From NCBI GenBank assembly GCA_035528375.1, contig DATKYS010000031.1, forward strand, positions 1-64,000: 64,000 bases of DNA. Reading direction: 5' to 3'. Source of the stretch: a bacterium. Its GTDB lineage: Bacteria > RBG-13-66-14. Under the pieces are notes generated by a model. That model worked only from the letters and a program-made list of their open reading frames with translations. It was not told the DNA's origin and did not search any database. The translations under genes and the position numbers were made by a program. The stretch's first letter is position 1, and each line of letters begins with the position of its first letter. Below, piece by piece: positions 32,867 to 42,100 of this stretch.

Positions 32867-34750
32867 TTGCTGCAATTTTCCGCCCCCTGGCTGCTCTTCG
32901 CCCTGCCGGCGGCGCTCCTGCCGCTCCTGTTGTACTGGTGGAAGCGCAGGCAGAGGCATCGGCGCCGCTTCCCCTCCCTACAGCTCGTCCGGCAGACGGC
33001 CGCGGAGCAGGCACGTCGTCTGCGGCTCCGGGAAATCCTGCTGCTGCTGTTGCGCATCCTGGCCCTGGCGTGCCTCGTTCTGGCGGCGGCGGGACCCGTC
33101 GTTCGCTCCGAGGGCATCCTGGGCGGCGTCCCCGAGAGGGTGGTGGTCCTGCTGGACCGCTCGCTCTCCATGACGGCCGTGGACTCGGGCGGGGAGCGGT
33201 TCGAGAGGGCCAAGAGCGCCTGCGCGCGGTACCTCAAGCTGCTGCCCGCCGGGACCCCGGTGGATTTAGTCGCCTTCGACGACCACCCGCGCCCCGCGGC
33301 CGAATCCGTGGAGCCTATCGAGGCGCTCGCGGCCCTGGGCGGCGTCGAGGCGGGGCTGGGGGGCACAGATCTCGCCTCGGCCCTGGAGTTCGCCGCCTCC
33401 AGGCTGGGCACCTCCGGGGGTAAAGGCGTCGCGGCGCTGTTCAGCGATCTCCCCGCCGCCTGCGTCACCGGGCCGCTCGCATTCCCCTACCCCCTCCTCG
33501 TCTACCCCGCCGGTATTTCAGCCCGGAACGGAGGCATCAAGGAGCTCGGAGCCCGGAATCCCCTGCCCCTGGCCGGGGCCGAGCTGGAACTGACCGCCTC
33601 GGTCACCGGCCCGCCCCGGGATTACCGGCTGTCCACCGGCGGCCAGGAGGCGTCGCTGCGGGAATCGGTCGGAGGCCGGTTCGACATGGGTGTCGTACCC
33701 GTCGATCCCGGCTGGACGGTCATCCAACTCACCGCCGAGCCGTCCGACGCCTTCGGGGTGGACGACGTCGCGCGGCTGGCGGTCCTCGTGCATCCGGCGC
33801 CGGCCGTCTTCACCCTCGGCGACGCGGGGCTTCTCGGGACGGCCCTGGACACCGCTCCCGGGCTGGCCGCCGGGACGACCGACGCCGCCGGGGCCGACGT
33901 GTTACTCTGGAACGCCCAGCGACCACTGAGCGCGGAGCAGGAAACGTTGGTGAAGACCCGGCTGGATGGGGGCGCCGGCCTGATGATCGCCGTACCGCCC
34001 GAGGACGGGCTCGCCTTCCCCCCCTGGACGGGTATCGGGTCGGCGGTCCGCCGGGAGGCGGCGGCGGGGTACAGGCTGGGCCGGATTCCCGAGAACGAGG
34101 TCACCCGACCCCTCGCCGGTCCCCTCGGCGAGCTGACCCGGAGCACGGTCGCCGACCGCATCGCCGCTTGCGCCCTGAGCGACGAGTGGCGGGTTCTCCT
34201 CCGCTACTCGGGTGGTGAGCCGGCGCTGGCGTACCGGGGATTTTCCACGGGAAGGCTGCTCCTCTGGCTGCTGCCATATCGGCTCCAGGACGGGACCTTC
34301 GCCGCCACGGAGGCCTTCCCCTCCCTTTTCAACCAGGCGCTCCGGTTCTGCGCTTACGGTGAGGCCGAGTCGGCTGCGTACACCGCAGGGCGGGTCCTGA
34401 CCGTTCCGACTTCGAGGGGTGGGAGGCTCACGGCGCCCGACGGCGGGGAGACGATCCTGGACGGGGACGGGCCCTGGAGCGTCGAGCTCGATCGTCTGGG
34501 GGTGTGGAGGCTGGAATCGGATGCGGGCGAACAGATGTTCGCCGTCAACGCCCCGACCGGCGAGGGCGACCTCACCGTTCTGGACCCCGGCGATTACGGG
34601 CTGCTCGGCCCCTCGATCGAGGTGCTGATGTCGGAGCGGCTGACCCCGGAGGCCGTCCCGGTCCCCTTCCCCCTGTGGCGCGTGCTGTTGGCGCTGACCG
34701 TCCTATTCCTCCTGGCGGAGCTGGCGCTGGCCGACGCCCGTTGGCGTTAG
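32867..34750 (+). CDS. BatA-like membrane protein with vWA domain, 627 aa
   Basis: Inner-membrane protein. The N-terminal 85 residues are the aerotolerance-regulator BatA domain: FSAPWLLFALPAALLPLLLY, a basic KRRQRHRRRFPSLQLV linker, and a second helix ILLLLLRILALACLVLAAAGP. A vWA fold follows with VVVLLDRSLSMTAVDSGGER (MIDAS D-x-S-x-S at about residues 96-100) and a long periplasmic-type beta region. A last hydrophobic helix (LWRVLLALTVLFLLAELAL) ends the protein. TTG start at 32867, two bases after the DUF58 stop, so coupled translation. Works with DUF58 and, elsewhere in the genome, presumably a MoxR ATPase. Confidence 0.82.
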   Translation: MLQFSAPWLLFALPAALLPLLLYWWKRRQRHRRRFPSLQLVRQTAAEQARRLRLREILLLLLRILALACLVLAAAGPVVRSEGILGGVPERVVVLLDRSLSMTAVDSGGERFERAKSACARYLKLLPAGTPVDLVAFDDHPRPAAESVEPIEALAALGGVEAGLGGTDLASALEFAASRLGTSGGKGVAALFSDLPAACVTGPLAFPYPLLVYPAGISARNGGIKELGARNPLPLAGAELELTASVTGPPRDYRLSTGGQEASLRESVGGRFDMGVVPVDPGWTVIQLTAEPSDAFGVDDVARLAVLVHPAPAVFTLGDAGLLGTALDTAPGLAAGTTDAAGADVLLWNAQRPLSAEQETLVKTRLDGGAGLMIAVPPEDGLAFPPWTGIGSAVRREAAAGYRLGRIPENEVTRPLAGPLGELTRSTVADRIAACALSDEWRVLLRYSGGEPALAYRGFSTGRLLLWLLPYRLQDGTFAATEAFPSLFNQALRFCAYGEAESAAYTAGRVLTVPTSRGGRLTAPDGGETILDGDGPWSVELDRLGVWRLESDAGEQMFAVNAPTGEGDLTVLDPGDYGLLGPSIEVLMSERLTPEAVPVPFPLWRVLLALTVLFLLAELALADARWR

Positions 34751-34765
34751 AGGGTGGAGGTCGGG

Positions 34766-34830
34766 ATTTGCCGGGGGCATTACTTCGCTTCGCTTCGTTT
34801 TACCGGGGGCTTTACTTCCTTCGTTTCCGC
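34766..34830. repeat. degenerate double R1 element
   Basis: TTTGCCGGGGGCATTACTTC, then a second partial copy ACCGGGGGCTTTACTTCCTT. It fills the gap before the sensor kinase; a TATTAT box follows at 34869-34874. No ribosome site precedes the kinase ATG. Confidence 0.5.
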
Positions 34831-34908
34831 GGATAACGTGGTGCGGCCTCACCATCGCGGGTTGTGGTATTATTCGGTTCTGATTCTAAACTGCGCCCGT
34901 TTAACTAC

Positions 34909-37900
34909 ATGCGGACAAAACTCTTCAAGTTCAGTTGGATCGTCCTCTCGCTGCTTCTGGTCGCGCTGACCACCCTGACCCTGTTGTTCGATATTGGGGC
35001 CGGGAGGGAGGCGGTGCAGAATTTCGCCGTGGAGCAGGAGGATCTCCTGCACTCGGCGGTGTACGGCATCACCGAGGCCTTCAACGACCTTTCCAATTCC
35101 ATCTCGATTCTGGCCCACCCCGAGGTCGCGCGGGGAACGGCCGAGCTCCGAGCGGCCATGGCGGCCGTTTATGAGCATTCCCAGTTGCGCGGCTCCAAGA
35201 GCTTCCTCCACATCGCCTTCTACGACGAGGCCGGCGGCGCCGTCATCGTCTACCCGCCCGGTTCTTCCGCACCGTCCGTCCCGGCGGATAAACAACCCAC
35301 AGAGGCAAGGGGTTTAAACCCCTTGTCTCCCGACGGGGTGAGCGTGTCCGAGCCCTGCCTCACCGACGAGGGCTGCTTCGTAACCGTGAGCATCCCGGTG
35401 CGCAGCGGGGCCGTTCAGGGTCGAATCGTAGGCTATCTGGACCTCTCCCGCGCCTTCTCCGCGGGGCGGAACGATGGCGGTTACCTCTCCGGGGTCATCC
35501 ACTCGGGCGCGACCTGTTACGTCCTCAACGGATCGGGCATGATCCTCCAGGGTCTCGACCACTCGCCCGGCTGGAAAGGTGCGGCCTACGGCGCGACCTA
35601 CGGCGCTTTGGCTCAGCCCGCCGGAGAGGCGGGCCCCGCGCAGGCGTCCGGGAGGCGCGGCCTACGGAGTTTGAGCAGCGTAGCGGAAGCGGAGGATCCG
35701 CGGTCGGCGCTCGCTTCCATCTTCGTAACCAACGGCTACGGCGGTCCCGTCCGGCTGACCCTGGCCGACACGCACCGCGAGGCGGTGGGCGTCCTGCGCC
35801 CCTTCGAGCTCGGTGGGCACCGCTTTGAGCTCCTGAGCCTCAAAGACTCCGAAGGGGTTATCGCGCCGGCGAAGAACGCCCAGAGGCGGTACTTTTTCAC
35901 GTTCGTAGGATTCTTCCTCCTCTTGGTGGCGGGCGGCGTCATCTACTGGCGCCACAATCTGATCCGCCTGAAAAAAGAGCGGGAGGAGGGTGATCGCGAG
36001 GCGCGGGAACTCGAAATGGTCGGCATAACGAGCATAAGGGAGATAAGCCAGTCCCTCACCCGGGAACTCGAGCTGTCGCAGCTCCTGGACCTCCTTTGCG
36101 GGAAGATCTCCGAGGCTCTCGGGCTGGCCGGTCTGCAGGTTCTCGCGCCGGTGGAACGGCGCGCCGAAGGGCGGGAAGTGTCGTACCGCCTGCTGGCGAA
36201 CCACTTCTCGGACGAGCTCAAGCGGGCTTTGAACCGGCGGAAAGGCGGGGGCGTCGAGTCCCGCGGCAACCCCCTCTTCACTGCCGAATCGCTCCCGCGG
36301 GTGATGGACGACATTGTGGAGCGGATGAAGACGACGGGGTGTTCTCTGCGTATGGGTCACGAAACCCGGGAGGCAGGGGAGAACGGGGGGGGTGCACAGA
36401 TCCTCGGTGAACTCAAACTCCTGTGGGACGATGCCCTCAAGTCGGCCCGGGGGGTCGGGATAGCGGAGCTCATCGTCTCCCCCTTGGTGTCGAAGGACCA
36501 CTTCGAGGGGGTGGCGGTGTTCCTGCCGTCCAGGGGAGGGATTCCCCTGGAGCTCTACGAGACCTTCGCCGCGAACCTTGCCCAGGCAATACAGGGCGCG
36601 CGCGACATCGAGCACCAGAAGAAAACGCTCGAGGAGCTGGACCAGGCGTATGGTCGGTTGAGGGCCTTCTCGCGCATCGGCGCCGAGATCATCCTCCAGA
36701 AGAATTTTTACAAGATAGGGCAGACGATTGTGGACGCTATCACCACTTACTCGACATTCTCGCGGGCGGTTCTGTCCCTCGTCGAGGGGGAGGGGATGAG
36801 GAGGGTGGCGTTCTCGAAGCTGACGCAGGAGGAAATCGCCGAGCTTCTGGACAGGCGGCCGTTCAGCCTGGAGGACCTGGAGAGGATTAAGGCGAACGCC
36901 AATAAAATCAGCCGCTCGTACTACCTGCCCGCGGCGCTGGTCCGGGGGACCATCGGAGAGCAGGGGCTGGCCTCGATGCGCGCTCGGGAGGAGTTCATAG
37001 ACTGGGACCCCAACGACTTCTTCTTCGTGCCTCTCGAAGGGCCCACGGGGATGTTGGGGGTCATATCGTTGGACGACCCCCGGGACGGGCTCGCGCCCAC
37101 CGAGGCGACGATACAGCCGCTGGAATCCTTCGCCCACCTGGCGGCCCAGGCGATTACCACGTCAAAGCTGCGTTGGGAATTGGAGCGCTCGCAGAACGAT
37201 TACCGCAACCTCTTCCGCGACGCCACCGACGCGCTCTTCGTCCTCGACGAGGAGCTGGAGGTCATGACCTTCAACCGCCAGTTCTCCACCCTGGTCGGCG
37301 AGCCGGGGGGGGACTTCGCCGGGACGAGCTTTCTGGACCTCGTGATGCCCGACTGGCGGGCCGCGGTGACGCGCGCCTTTGAAAGGGTGAGGTCGGGCCT
37401 GGGGCGTCAGGAGCTGGAGTTCCACCTGCAATCGCGCTCCAGACCATCGCGCATCGTCGCCATGAGCGTCGAGGCCAAGGCCTTCCCCCGCCACATGACC
37501 GGCGAGGAGCTGGGGTTTTCATCCATCCACGACGGGGGCAACGGTGATCTGCGGGAGGTGATGGACCCCAAGACGGACCTCGACCTGGCGGTGGACGGGG
37601 GGTACATCCGCTACCAGGGGTCTCTCCGCGACATCACCTCCGCGAAGGAGGCCGAGCGTGAGCTCCTGCGGCGACAGGAGCAGCTGAAAATCATCAACAC
37701 CCTCGGACGGCTGGCGCTGTCCTCCTTCGATTTGGAACCCCTGTTCCGTAAAACCGTGAACGCCATCCACCAGTCCCTGGGTTACGACAACGTCGCCCTC
37801 TTCATACTGGACGCCGAGGCGGGCGATCTCGTCCTGGAGGCCCAATCGGGCATCTTCGACGTGCTGGTCGGTCGGGGTTACCGGGCCCCCGCCACCGAAG

Positions 37901-38943
37901 GCGTCGTGGGGTGGACGGCACGGTCCGGCGTCACCCGCTACGTCCCCGACACCTCGAAGGATCCCCACTACATCATGCCCGCCGGCATTTTCGAAATCGG
38001 GGCGGAGCTCGCGATCCCCCTCCTCGTCGAGGGGGAGGTCAAGGGGGTGCTCGACCTCGAAACGACGCAAACCGAAGCCTTCGATCCGGCGGATATCTCG
38101 GCCCTGGAGACGGTCGCCGATCAGCTCTCCCAGGCGATACACAACATCAACCTCTACCAGGAGCTGCGCGAGCGCGCCCTGGCACTCGCCCTGGCCAACG
38201 AGGAGCTCCTGAAGGTAGACAAGATGAAGTCAGACTTCGTCTCCATGGTTTCCCACGAGCTCAACACCCCGGTCACCGTCATCAAAGGCTACGCCCAGCT
38301 CATGGCCGGTCGCGTCATCGGCGAGATCAACGAGAAGCAGCAGGACATCCTGGAAACCATCATCGAAAAATCCGACCACCTGAGCCACCTCATCATCGAG
38401 CTCCTGGACCTCTTGAAAATCGAAACCGGTCAGTACACCCCGGAGCTCATAACCGCCAACCTGACCAAAATGTTGGAGGAGTTCTTCGTAGAGCAATCGG
38501 CGTACCTCGCCACCCCGCGGATGAGCCTGGTCCTCGAGCTCCCCAAACAGCCCATCATCGCCGATGTTGACCTTCCCAAAATACGGACCGTCTTCACCCA
38601 TCTTCTCTCGAACGCCAACAAGTTCACCATCGGCGAGGGCACGGTGACCGTCTCCTGCGTCGAGACCGTGGACCACTACCGCTTCACGATCGCCGACACC
38701 GGCATCGGCATCCCCGAGATCGAGTTCGAGCGCATCTTCGAGCGTCTTTACCAGGTTGATTCGACGCTCACCCGCCACTACGGCGGAACGGGCCTTGGCC
38801 TCGCGGTGACCCGCGCCATCATCGAACGCCACCACGGCCGCATCTGGGTCGAGTCGGAGCTCGGCGAGGGCAGCCGCTTCATCTTCACCCTGCCCAAGAG
38901 CCCCGGCGAAAGACCTCCGGAGCCCCCCGGCGGTTCCGTCTGA
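34909..38943 (+). CDS. membrane sensor histidine kinase with three GAF and one PAS domains, 1344 aa
   Basis: Large signal-sensing kinase. TM1 at residues ~7-27; an extracytoplasmic sensor (28-328); TM2 ~329-348 (FFTFVGFFLLLVAGGVIYW); GAF-like regions at ~378-575 and ~587-750; PAS from ~764 (NLFRDATDALFVLDEELEV); a third GAF ~929-1090; HisKA with phospho-acceptor His1116 (SMVSHELNTPVTVIKGY); and an HATPase with N-box LLSNANKF (~1231), G1 ADTGIGIP (~1262) and G2 GGTGLGLAV (~1292). All catalytic boxes are intact. No response regulator is adjacent. The sensor domain carries two repeat-like insertions (residues ~132-140 and ~223-266). ATG 34909 is chosen over GTG 34864 because it gives a clean signal anchor. 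Confidence 0.85.
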   Translation: MRTKLFKFSWIVLSLLLVALTTLTLLFDIGAGREAVQNFAVEQEDLLHSAVYGITEAFNDLSNSISILAHPEVARGTAELRAAMAAVYEHSQLRGSKSFLHIAFYDEAGGAVIVYPPGSSAPSVPADKQPTEARGLNPLSPDGVSVSEPCLTDEGCFVTVSIPVRSGAVQGRIVGYLDLSRAFSAGRNDGGYLSGVIHSGATCYVLNGSGMILQGLDHSPGWKGAAYGATYGALAQPAGEAGPAQASGRRGLRSLSSVAEAEDPRSALASIFVTNGYGGPVRLTLADTHREAVGVLRPFELGGHRFELLSLKDSEGVIAPAKNAQRRYFFTFVGFFLLLVAGGVIYWRHNLIRLKKEREEGDREARELEMVGITSIREISQSLTRELELSQLLDLLCGKISEALGLAGLQVLAPVERRAEGREVSYRLLANHFSDELKRALNRRKGGGVESRGNPLFTAESLPRVMDDIVERMKTTGCSLRMGHETREAGENGGGAQILGELKLLWDDALKSARGVGIAELIVSPLVSKDHFEGVAVFLPSRGGIPLELYETFAANLAQAIQGARDIEHQKKTLEELDQAYGRLRAFSRIGAEIILQKNFYKIGQTIVDAITTYSTFSRAVLSLVEGEGMRRVAFSKLTQEEIAELLDRRPFSLEDLERIKANANKISRSYYLPAALVRGTIGEQGLASMRAREEFIDWDPNDFFFVPLEGPTGMLGVISLDDPRDGLAPTEATIQPLESFAHLAAQAITTSKLRWELERSQNDYRNLFRDATDALFVLDEELEVMTFNRQFSTLVGEPGGDFAGTSFLDLVMPDWRAAVTRAFERVRSGLGRQELEFHLQSRSRPSRIVAMSVEAKAFPRHMTGEELGFSSIHDGGNGDLREVMDPKTDLDLAVDGGYIRYQGSLRDITSAKEAERELLRRQEQLKIINTLGRLALSSFDLEPLFRKTVNAIHQSLGYDNVALFILDAEAGDLVLEAQSGIFDVLVGRGYRAPATEGVVGWTARSGVTRYVPDTSKDPHYIMPAGIFEIGAELAIPLLVEGEVKGVLDLETTQTEAFDPADISALETVADQLSQAIHNINLYQELRERALALALANEELLKVDKMKSDFVSMVSHELNTPVTVIKGYAQLMAGRVIGEINEKQQDILETIIEKSDHLSHLIIELLDLLKIETGQYTPELITANLTKMLEEFFVEQSAYLATPRMSLVLELPKQPIIADVDLPKIRTVFTHLLSNANKFTIGEGTVTVSCVETVDHYRFTIADTGIGIPEIEFERIFERLYQVDSTLTRHYGGTGLGLAVTRAIIERHHGRIWVESELGEGSRFIFTLPKSPGERPPEPPGGSV
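35304..35328. repeat. in-frame palindrome in the kinase sensor domain (R4)
   Basis: Perfect 20-bp palindrome CAAGGGGTTTAAACCCCTTG (35306-35325). It is read in frame as RGLNPLS. The same arms flank an R1 element at 7424-7473. Confidence 0.75.
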
Positions 38944-41042
38944 TGCCCGACCACCGGAGAGCCTTCGCGCGCGAGTCCCCGGCACGGGGCTTAAGCCCCT
39001 CGTCCGGCCGGTTGTTGGTGCCGGTCCTTTTTCACCTGCACCAGCCCGCCGGTAATTTTCCAGGAACCTTCGAGCACGCCTTCGACCGGAGCTACTCACC
39101 GCTCGTCGGTGCGCTCAGGGCGAGCGGGTTGAAGTTCAACCTCCACATCTCCGGGGCGCTCCTGGAGTGGCTGCTATCGGCCCGGCGCCCATTCATCGAG
39201 CTTCTGCGCTCGCTCGTCGCCGCCGGTCGGTTGGAGATTCTGGGGGGAGGCTACTACGAGCCGATTCTGCCCATGATCCCCTCCGGAGACCGCCACCGGC
39301 AGCTCACCCGCCTGGCCGCCCGCGTGGAGGAAGTCTTCGGCCGCCGGCCTCTGGGTGCCTGGCTGGCCGAGCGGGTCTGGGAGCCGGAACTGGCCGCCGA
39401 CCTGGCCCACGCCGGGTACCGCTACACGCTGTTGGACGACCGGCACTTCCTCGATTTGGGCTGGCGACGGGAGGAGGCGCACGCCCTCTTCTCCACGGAG
39501 CACGACGGGGAGGCCCTGGCGGTCTTTCCCATAGACGAGCCCATCCGGTACCTCATCCCGTGGGAGAAGCCGGAGCGGACCGTGGAGTACCTGGCGGGTT
39601 GCCGTCGAAACGAGGCCGACGGGCGCGCCGTCGTGGTCGTGATGAGCGACGCCGAGAAGATGGGCCTCTGGCCCGCCCGCCGGGGCACGACCTACGACCT
39701 GTGCTACCGCGAGGGGTGGATGGCCCGTTTCCTGGATGGTCTCTCGGCCCCGCCCTGGCTCGATACGGCGCTCCTTTCGGATATTCTTGAGCTGGAGCCG
39801 CCTCGCCGCCTCGTCTACCTCCCCACGGCCTCCTACGACCGGATGGGGGTCTGGGCGCTCCCCACCGAGGCCCGGTCCCGTCTGGAGTCGCTTCCCGGGC
39901 GGCTCGAAGAGGCCGGCCTGGCCCCCGAGCTCCGGCTCGAGGTGGAACGGTTTGCCCGGGGAACCCACTGGCGCAACTTTCTGGTGAAGTACCCCGCGGC
40001 CGGCCGCCTGCACCTGGCTTACCTCTACACCCGTGACCGCCTCGCCGACTCGGAAGATACCCTGGAGCCCGCCGAGGCGGACCGCCTGCTGGACCTCCTC
40101 GACGCCGCCGCCGTGAACGACGTCTACTGGCACGGCCTCTTCGGAGGGGTGTACTACCACTTCCTCCGCCACCACTGCTACCGTTGCCTGGCCGGGGTGC
40201 TGGCCCGGCTGGACCGCGGCTCCCGCCGCCGGGTCGCCCTGTGCGACTACGAGAGGCTCGGCCGGCCCGGGGTTGTAATTTCCGACTCGGCGCAGACGGT
40301 GGTTCTGGATCACGGTGGGGCGGTGCTGGACTGGCTGTCCAAGGCCCCGCCCGCCGGTCTGGCCGGGGGATTCACCCGCATCGCCGAGCCGTACCACCGG
40401 GGGGGCGAGCGCGGTTTCACCGTGGACCGGGCCCGACGCGGATTCTGCCGGCTGGTCGTCATGCCCGGCAACGCCGCGAAGGAGCGCCTGCTGGCCGGGA
40501 CCGGGGAGGCCCTCTTCCCCGAGCTCACGGGCCCCGAGGTGCACGGGGGATGGATCGGCTATACCGGGTCGGTTCCCCTCGGGCGGGGAAAGGTCGAGGT
40601 CGAGCTCGTGTACTCACCGGTCCGTGGCGGGTGGAGTTGCGAGGTGCGTATCTCCAACCCCGGGCCGAGGCCGGTCGCCCTGACCCTGGCGTTGGATTCC
40701 TCCCCCTCGCCGCCCAGCGGTCCCCGTGATCTCAAGTTGACCCTCCGTTGCGCGGGGGGTTCGGGGCCGGTTCCGCAAAAAATCACCCGGCGCGACGGGC
40801 GCGGGTCCGTCGCTTCCTGGTCGCTGGCCGACCGCCGGGCGGGCCTCGTCGTTAAAAGCGAGGCGGAGCCGGTCGCGGACCTCTGGTCATCTCCCTTAAT
40901 CACCGTCGAGGGCACCGAGGGGGGGATAAAGAGGAGCTGGCAGGGGCTGCAGCTCGTCTGGGCCTGGTCGGTGCGGCTGGCGCCGGGCGAGGAGAGGCGG
41001 ATGGGGGCGCGCTTCACCCTATCCCGCGGCGGTGCGCCGTGA
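38943..41042 (+). CDS. GH57 4-alpha-glucanotransferase/alpha-amylase-like enzyme, 699 aa
   Basis: Cytosolic GH57 enzyme of the Thermococcus 4-alpha-glucanotransferase type. Motifs are FHLHQPAGNF (~residues 29-38), GGGYYEPILPM (~101-111), catalytic nucleophile Glu143 in WLAERVWEPEL and acid/base Asp236 in VVMSDAEKMG. The C-terminal half matches the DUF1925/DUF1926 domains of that group: YWHGLFGGVYYHFLRHHCY (about 397-415), then a beta-sandwich. It disproportionates or hydrolyses alpha-1,4-glucans. The ATG at 38943 overlaps the kinase stop (TGATG). The first ~25 residues contain a palindromic repeat and precede the family's normal start, so translation could begin near codon 24. Confidence 0.88.
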   Translation: MPDHRRAFARESPARGLSPSSGRLLVPVLFHLHQPAGNFPGTFEHAFDRSYSPLVGALRASGLKFNLHISGALLEWLLSARRPFIELLRSLVAAGRLEILGGGYYEPILPMIPSGDRHRQLTRLAARVEEVFGRRPLGAWLAERVWEPELAADLAHAGYRYTLLDDRHFLDLGWRREEAHALFSTEHDGEALAVFPIDEPIRYLIPWEKPERTVEYLAGCRRNEADGRAVVVVMSDAEKMGLWPARRGTTYDLCYREGWMARFLDGLSAPPWLDTALLSDILELEPPRRLVYLPTASYDRMGVWALPTEARSRLESLPGRLEEAGLAPELRLEVERFARGTHWRNFLVKYPAAGRLHLAYLYTRDRLADSEDTLEPAEADRLLDLLDAAAVNDVYWHGLFGGVYYHFLRHHCYRCLAGVLARLDRGSRRRVALCDYERLGRPGVVISDSAQTVVLDHGGAVLDWLSKAPPAGLAGGFTRIAEPYHRGGERGFTVDRARRGFCRLVVMPGNAAKERLLAGTGEALFPELTGPEVHGGWIGYTGSVPLGRGKVEVELVYSPVRGGWSCEVRISNPGPRPVALTLALDSSPSPPSGPRDLKLTLRCAGGSGPVPQKITRRDGRGSVASWSLADRRAGLVVKSEAEPVADLWSSPLITVEGTEGGIKRSWQGLQLVWAWSVRLAPGEERRMGARFTLSRGGAP
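38984..39003. repeat. in-frame palindrome at the GH57 N-terminus (R4)
   Basis: GGGGCTTAAGCCCC (38986-38999) followed by TCGTC, read in frame as ARGLSPSS. Close to ARGLNPLS encoded by the related palindrome at 35306. Confidence 0.65.
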
Positions 41043-41941
41043 CGACCCCCGATTGGCTTATCCTCTCCTTCGGGGCGGGGCTTCTTTTACTCGTCGTTTT
41101 TCTGCGTTTTTACCACCGGCGGCGCTACGGGACGGTGCGCCCCGAGCCGGTCGTCATCCTGACCTACCACAAGGTGCAGAACCGCCCCGAGCTCGGAGGG
41201 ACCTGGCTCACCGTGGGAGCCTTCCGGCGGCAGATGGAGTTCGTCCGTTCCTCCGGGCTCCCGTTCCTCCACCTCACGGATTACCTGGACACCCTCGGGC
41301 GTGGCGGTGACGCGGGGAGGGGGGTTGTGCTCACCTTCGACGACGGCTACGAATCGGTGTACACGGGGGCGTGGCCCGTGTTGCGGAAATTGGGGCTGCC
41401 GGCCACCGTTTTTCTGGTGACCGGTTACATGGGGCGGGCGAACGACTGGGACCAGCCCCTGGCTCGCGGCGCCTTCCGCCACCTGAGTTGGGAACAGGCG
41501 CGGGAGATGGCCGCCGACGGCCTCGTCCGTTTCGCAAGCCACGGCGTCACCCACCGGGACCTCACCGCGTTGGACGACGCCGCGCTAGAGAGGGAGTTCT
41601 ACGAGTCCCGGGCGGCGATAACCGGGGAGCTGGGTCGGGTCCCGGAGGCCTTCAGCTACCCCTTCGGCCGCTTCGACGCCCGGGTCGTGACCGCCCTCCG
41701 GGAGGCCGGTTACACCTACGGAATCGCCGTGACATCGTCGCCGGGGGGGAGCCGTCGAAATCCCCTGGCCGTGGCCCGGACGGGCATGTACCTCACCGAC
41801 GGCGTGAACGCCCTGGCGGTCAGATTGGGCCTGCGTTCGCCGGGGCGCTACTGGGCCGAGGACTTGAACAACCGGATGATCAACCGTTTCACCCTTCTGA
41901 CCGCCTCCTTGCAGAGAGGGCGGCGTTCCCGGCGCGGTTGA
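41039..41941 (+). CDS. membrane-anchored polysaccharide deacetylase, 300 aa
   Basis: NodB-homology carbohydrate esterase (CE4). An N-terminal anchor helix (WLILSFGAGLLLLVVFLRFY) places the catalytic domain outside the cytoplasm. Motif 1 is TFDDGY (~residues 99-104) with the catalytic base and metal Asp. Motif 2 is SHGVTH (~167-172), with the two metal His. SYPFGRFD is motif 3. The start ILTYHKV is typical of this CE4 subgroup, which removes N-acetyl groups from poly-GlcNAc or peptidoglycan-like glycans. GTG start overlaps the GH57 stop by four bases (GTGA). A carbohydrate operon with the preceding gene is plausible, though the two act in different compartments. Confidence 0.88.
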   Translation: MTTPDWLILSFGAGLLLLVVFLRFYHRRRYGTVRPEPVVILTYHKVQNRPELGGTWLTVGAFRRQMEFVRSSGLPFLHLTDYLDTLGRGGDAGRGVVLTFDDGYESVYTGAWPVLRKLGLPATVFLVTGYMGRANDWDQPLARGAFRHLSWEQAREMAADGLVRFASHGVTHRDLTALDDAALEREFYESRAAITGELGRVPEAFSYPFGRFDARVVTALREAGYTYGIAVTSSPGGSRRNPLAVARTGMYLTDGVNALAVRLGLRSPGRYWAEDLNNRMINRFTLLTASLQRGRRSRRG

Positions 41942-41970
41942 ATAAATGCGCCGGCGAAGCCGGAAAACCC

Positions 41971-42013
41971 TTGACACCCCTCGGGGGCCGTGGTAAGGTT
42001 TCCAAGGTATAAT
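41971..42013 (+). promoter_or_regulatory. strong promoter region of the orphan secreted-protein gene
   Basis: TTGACA (41971-41976) has TAAGGT at 17 nt (41994-41999), and a perfect TATAAT lies further on (42008-42013), preceded by AAGG. Either box may serve. A degenerate GCCGGCGAAGCCGG palindrome sits just upstream. Confidence 0.6.
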
Positions 42014-42100
42014 AGCTCTTCAGCACACCCTTACGGTGCAAAGGGTCACGCTCTTGTGCACTTATAAGGATTAACTTTCAGCCATACATGGAGGAGACTC

